A stretch of 7,260 nt of DNA from Burkholderiales bacterium. Lineage in GTDB: Bacteria > Pseudomonadota > Gammaproteobacteria > Burkholderiales > Burkholderiaceae_E. A model generated the notes under the pieces. The model was given only the letters and a program-made list of their open reading frames with translations, was not told the DNA's origin and searched no databases. A program made the translations under genes and the position numbers. The DNA lies in assembly GCA_020348765.1 (NCBI GenBank), contig CP070753.1:1839440-1846699 (forward strand), read 5' to 3'. Shown piece after piece: positions 4,330 to 7,260 of the stretch. Within the stretch, counting starts at the first letter, position 1, and each line of letters opens with the position of its first letter.

Positions 4330-7260
4330 GTGAATCTTCCCAAGCGGATGTTCGAATGCGTCGCCTTTGCGCTGGCGGTCGCGTACCTGTCGTTCATCCC
4401 GCTGCAGTACCGTCCTCTGGACCCGGACCAGGCCTGGCAGCTGTTCCTGAACATTCCGTATCTGCGGCTGGGCGTCGCCAGTCGCGCCGACTGGGTCACG
4501 AACATCCTGATGTACATCCCGCTCGGCTATCTCGCGGCGCGCATGTTCGGCGGGGTGCGACCGGGCCGCTGGCGGCTGCTGGCTGCGGCCTGCGGCCTCG
4601 CGGTCGGGATCGTGTGGGCGTTCGCGGTCGAGTTCGCGCAGCTCTATTTTCCGGGACGCACCGTTTCGCAGAACGACCTGATCGCCGAGAGCATCGGCTC
4701 GACGATCGGCGTGGCCCTGTGGGCCTGGCTCGGTGGCAGCATCGCCGGCTGGTGGTACGCGATGCTGCACGGCGGCCGCGCGACCGTGCGCGCGCTGCTG
4801 GCGGGTTACGCGGTGGCCTACGTCGCAATGAGCCTGTTCCCGTTCGACTTCCTGGCCAGCGTCGACGAGATCGCGGCCAAGCTCGCCACGCCGGGCAGGA
4901 TCGGGCTGTGGTTCGCGGCCGACGCCTGCCACCGGATCGGCTGCCTGGCCTGGGCCGGCGTCGAGCTGGTCGTGGTGATGCCGATCGGCTGGTGGTGGGC
5001 CAGCCGCCGGGGCGGCGGCCCGAATGCCGCGCTGTCGGCGCTGGCTGCCGGCATCGTGCTCGGCGGGCTGATCGAGTTCGTGCAGCTGTTCATCGCCAGC
5101 AGCACCTCGCAGGGCGCGTCGGTGCTGTCGCGCGGCCTCGGCATGTTCGCCGGCGGGCTCGCGTACGGCCGCCGCCACCAGCTGACGGTGCAGACGCTGC
5201 GCCGCTGGCGCTGGCCGCTGATCGCGCTCGGTACGCTGCCCTACCTGGCCGCGGTCGCTTTCGTCAACGGCTGGCTGACCGGGCGCTGGATCGACGCCGA
5301 CGCCGGGCTGGCGAAGCTGGCGCAGCTGCGCTGGCTTCCGTTCTACTACCACTACTTCTCGCCCGAGCAGGCCGCGATGCTGAGCCTGCTGGTGCATGTG
5401 GCGTTGTACGTGCCGGTCGGCGTGGTCGCCTGGCTGATGCAGCGCGCCGGTGCGCGTGGAACGGTCAGCGCCTATGTGGCAGCGATCGTGGCCGCGGCGA
5501 TCGCCGCAATCGCCGGCATCGGCAAGCTGTTCCTGTCCGGGCGCCACCCGGATCCGACCGACCTGCTGCTGGCCGCCGGCTCGGCCTGGCTGACCGTGCG
5601 CCTGCTCAGCTGGGCCGAGTCGCCGGCGCGCACTGCGGCGGTCGCGCACGCGCCGGCGCCGGGCAGCGAGCCGACGGCCAGGCCCGCGGATGACCGGGAC
5701 ACGGCCGCAGGCGCGCGTCATGGCGTCTCGGGCGTGGGGCGCGCGGGATCGATCGGAATGCCACTCGGCCGCCTGCTCGGCGCCGCGGCCCTGGCGCTCG
5801 CGCTGCTGTCCGCGCTCGCCTTCCCGGTGCTGCCGCTGGCCTTGCTCGCCGTGCTCGCCGTCTACGCGGCAGCGTTGTGGCGCTGGCCGCAGGCCTACCT
5901 GCTGGTGCTGCCGGCGGCGCTACCGGTGCTCGACCTGGGCGTTTGGAGCGGTCGGCTCGCCTGGGACGAGTTCGACCTGCTGGTTCTGAGCACGATCGGC
6001 ATCCGACTGATCGTCGACCGGCCCGTTGCCGAGTCCATGGAACGGGTTGGGGGTGCCGTGCGCGGGCTGGCGCTGGCCCTGTTGGCGAGCGCCGGCGCCA
6101 GCGCGCTGATCGGCCTCTGGCCGCTGGCGCTGCCGGACGCGAACGCGTTCGACAACTACCTCAGCCCCTACAACGCGCTGCGCCTGCTGCGGGCCTACGT
6201 GTGGGTGGCTGCGCTGGGCTTTCTGATCGGTCGCGACCAGGCGCTGGGCCACAGGCCGTTGAGCCTGCTCGGCCGGGGCCTGGCCGTTGGCGTCGGACTG
6301 ACCGCCATCACGGTCGGCTTCGAGCGCAGCCTGTTCGCGGCGCCGTTCGACTTCGGCGCCATCTATCGTGCGGCCGGCTTGATGTCCGCGATGCACGTCG
6401 GCGATGCCTACCTGGACGCATTCCTGGCCCTCGCGCTGCCATTCGTCGCGCTGCAGGTGGTCGGGCGCGGCACGCTTCGTGCGCGGGCGATCTGGGCCGC
6501 GGTGTTGGCCGGAGGCGTCTATGCCGCGATGGCCACCTTCTCGCGCGGCGGCGTGGTCGGCGTCGGTGTCTCGCTGGTCGCGTTCGCGCTGCTCGCGTGG
6601 CTGCGACCCGGACACGGCCGGCGGCGCGCGCACGACACCGCGCAGGCGGCGCATGCGTCGCGCTCGACATGGATCGGTGTCGTGGCGCTCGCAGCCGCGC
6701 TCGGGCTGCTCGCACTCGGCGCGCAGAGCGCGTTCTTCAAGGCCCGTCTGGCCCGCGCCGCGGCGGACTTCGGCGTGCGGGCCGATCACTGGCAGGAAGC
6801 GCTGGCCGCGGCGCCGCGCGATGCCGCGCGGCTGCTGTTCGGTTCCGGGCTCGGCAGCTTTCCGCGTGCCTACTTCTGGCGCAATGTCGAGGCCAGGCGA
6901 CTGGCCAGCTACGGCTTCGGGCGCGACCCGGACACGTCGCGCCAGTACCTGCGGCTCGGCGGCGGTCACGGACTGTACGTGGACCAGCGCATCCGCCGCG
7001 GCGACGGCCCGGACGGGCCCTATGCGCTGAGCCTGACCGGGCGTGCGACACCGGCGGGCGCATCGCTGTCGGTCGCCGTCTGCGAGAAGACGATCCTGAG
7101 TTCGGCCGGCTGCCGCGGCGACGGCATCCGTCTGACCGGCGACTGGGCCACGCACCAGCTCGAGATCGACCTGTCCGGCATCGGCGATCAGCGCCCGGTC
7201 GGACGGCCGCTGGTGCTGACGCTGTACGCGGCTGACGGCAGCGCCACGGTCGCGATCGAC
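4330..7260 (+). CDS. VanZ (x3) - O-antigen ligase/polymerase (WaaL/Wzy) fusion membrane protein, 3' end outside window
   Basis: The frame is open for 977 codons to the right edge; I checked it codon by codon and found no stop. Residues 1-430 form three tandem VanZ-like units. The first has the full family pattern: D54, NILMYIPLG (58-66), VEFAQ (E101, Q104), R110 and ND (D116). A Pro/Ala/Arg/Asp-rich linker (about 432-477) leads to a second membrane domain of the O-antigen ligase class: MHVGDAYLDAFLALALPF (around 688-705), TFSRGG (737-741) before a membrane helix, and RADHWQEAL (817-825) with GSGLGSF (838-844), the periplasmic loop signature. From about 873 a soluble beta-rich domain begins (YLRLGGGHGLYVDQ). 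The Wzy part should polymerise or transfer undecaprenyl-linked glycan at the periplasmic face. The role of VanZ domains is not established. An internal ATG at 5758 could start a separate Wzy gene, but there is no intervening stop and only a weak ribosome site. Confidence 0.85.
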   Translation, partial: MNLPKRMFECVAFALAVAYLSFIPLQYRPLDPDQAWQLFLNIPYLRLGVASRADWVTNILMYIPLGYLAARMFGGVRPGRWRLLAAACGLAVGIVWAFAVEFAQLYFPGRTVSQNDLIAESIGSTIGVALWAWLGGSIAGWWYAMLHGGRATVRALLAGYAVAYVAMSLFPFDFLASVDEIAAKLATPGRIGLWFAADACHRIGCLAWAGVELVVVMPIGWWWASRRGGGPNAALSALAAGIVLGGLIEFVQLFIASSTSQGASVLSRGLGMFAGGLAYGRRHQLTVQTLRRWRWPLIALGTLPYLAAVAFVNGWLTGRWIDADAGLAKLAQLRWLPFYYHYFSPEQAAMLSLLVHVALYVPVGVVAWLMQRAGARGTVSAYVAAIVAAAIAAIAGIGKLFLSGRHPDPTDLLLAAGSAWLTVRLLSWAESPARTAAVAHAPAPGSEPTARPADDRDTAAGARHGVSGVGRAGSIGMPLGRLLGAAALALALLSALAFPVLPLALLAVLAVYAAALWRWPQAYLLVLPAALPVLDLGVWSGRLAWDEFDLLVLSTIGIRLIVDRPVAESMERVGGAVRGLALALLASAGASALIGLWPLALPDANAFDNYLSPYNALRLLRAYVWVAALGFLIGRDQALGHRPLSLLGRGLAVGVGLTAITVGFERSLFAAPFDFGAIYRAAGLMSAMHVGDAYLDAFLALALPFVALQVVGRGTLRARAIWAAVLAGGVYAAMATFSRGGVVGVGVSLVAFALLAWLRPGHGRRRAHDTAQAAHASRSTWIGVVALAAALGLLALGAQSAFFKARLARAAADFGVRADHWQEALAAAPRDAARLLFGSGLGSFPRAYFWRNVEARRLASYGFGRDPDTSRQYLRLGGGHGLYVDQRIRRGDGPDGPYALSLTGRATPAGASLSVAVCEKTILSSAGCRGDGIRLTGDWATHQLEIDLSGIGDQRPVGRPLVLTLYAADGSATVAID
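4375..5610 (+). repeat. Three tandem VanZ-like units within the fusion protein
   Basis: Units start at residues 16 (AVAYLSF), 161 (AVAYVAM) and 308 (AVAFVNG). Each then has X-x5-P-[LIV]-G: NILMYIPLG at 58, ELVVVMPIG at 212, HVALYVPVG at 356. A second block aligns without gaps: VEFAQLYFPGR at 100, IEFVQLFIASS at 248, AGIGKLFLSGR at 395. Spacing between units is about 145 to 155 residues. Units 1 and 2 keep Glu and Gln of the second block; units 1 and 3 keep Arg and the later Asp. Confidence 0.7.
5623..5757 (+). other. Low-complexity linker joining the VanZ and Wzy modules
   Basis: This encodes about 45 residues rich in Ala, Pro, Gly, Arg and Asp, with no hydrophobic segment, between the last VanZ helix and the first helix of the polymerase domain. 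It contains APAPGSEP and ADDRD. This is the natural place for a fusion junction. The frame is unbroken across it. Confidence 0.65.
6946..7260 (+). other. Beta-rich C-terminal domain of the Wzy fusion (partial)
   Basis: From residue 873 to the window edge the protein becomes soluble, with alternating hydrophobic residues: LYVDQRI, YALSLTGRA, LSVAVCEKTIL, WATHQLEIDL, LVLTLYAADG. Cys-Glu-Lys and a second Cys (SSAGC) may form a disulphide outside the cytosol. The pattern suggests a jelly-roll or carbohydrate-binding type fold. I infer that from the pattern only and do not recognise a named family with certainty. Confidence 0.45.

Noticed and set aside
4356..5693. A 445-codon + strand frame overlapping the VanZ region
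   Set aside because: The product is Arg-rich and without membrane segments or motifs. The frame beginning at GTG 4330 encodes clear VanZ and helix patterns over the same bases.
2989..5721. A 910-codon stop-free frame on the minus strand
   Set aside because: Its translation is dominated by Arg, Ala, Gln, Pro and Gly with no hydrophobic core or motif, and it runs antisense to two well-supported + strand genes. Long antisense frames are expected when codons favour G or C at the third position.
5920..7155. A 411-codon minus-strand frame opposite the Wzy region
   Set aside because: Low-complexity Ala/Gln/Arg/Asp composition with no recognisable domain; antisense shadow of a well-supported gene.
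5877..7235. A 452-codon + strand frame overlapping the Wzy region
   Set aside because: Arg/Ala/Gly-rich shadow. The alternative frame carries the O-antigen ligase signatures and continues unbroken from 4330.

Overview
The window is about 70% G+C with strong G/C bias at third codon positions, GTG starts alongside ATG, and genes that abut or overlap. Together with a WaaL/Wzy-type polysaccharide polymerase or ligase module, this suggests a high-GC Gram-negative bacterium, most likely a proteobacterium. I cannot place it more closely. All intact genes lie on the + strand.

Left block (2-3030): the C-terminal part of an ATP-grasp ligase that begins before the window, followed by a complete CocE/NonD-family (peptidase S15-like) serine hydrolase. 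They overlap by ATGA, and the hydrolase's Shine-Dalgarno lies inside the ligase gene. A bond-forming enzyme translationally coupled to an acyl or amide hydrolase suggests one small-molecule or peptide pathway. The substrate cannot be read from the sequence.

Middle gap (3031-3492): no convincing full-length gene. Two things stand out. One is a minus-strand stretch (about 3072-3212) whose translation looks like the heart of a GGDEF (diguanylate cyclase) domain, probably a decayed relic. The other is a 30-codon + strand ORF (3404-3496) with a GGAGGA ribosome site whose stop overlaps the next gene's start as ATGA.

Right block (3493-7260): an exported or membrane-anchored lipase-like alpha/beta hydrolase with a complete Ser-Asp-His triad. 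Twelve bases later comes a very large membrane protein that is open to the right edge. From the GTG at 4330 the frame runs 977 codons without a stop. It encodes three tandem VanZ-like membrane units, a low-complexity linker, an O-antigen ligase/polymerase (WaaL/Wzy) domain, and the start of a beta-rich C-terminal domain. Because no stop falls inside the window, this gene is easily missed and replaced by arginine-rich shadow frames. The block looks like envelope or exopolysaccharide assembly: the Wzy domain would join glycan units in the periplasm, and the neighbouring lipase would act in the same compartment. The VanZ-Wzy fusion with triplicated VanZ units is the most unusual item here.

No tRNA, rRNA, CRISPR array, insertion sequence or clear rho-independent terminator was seen.
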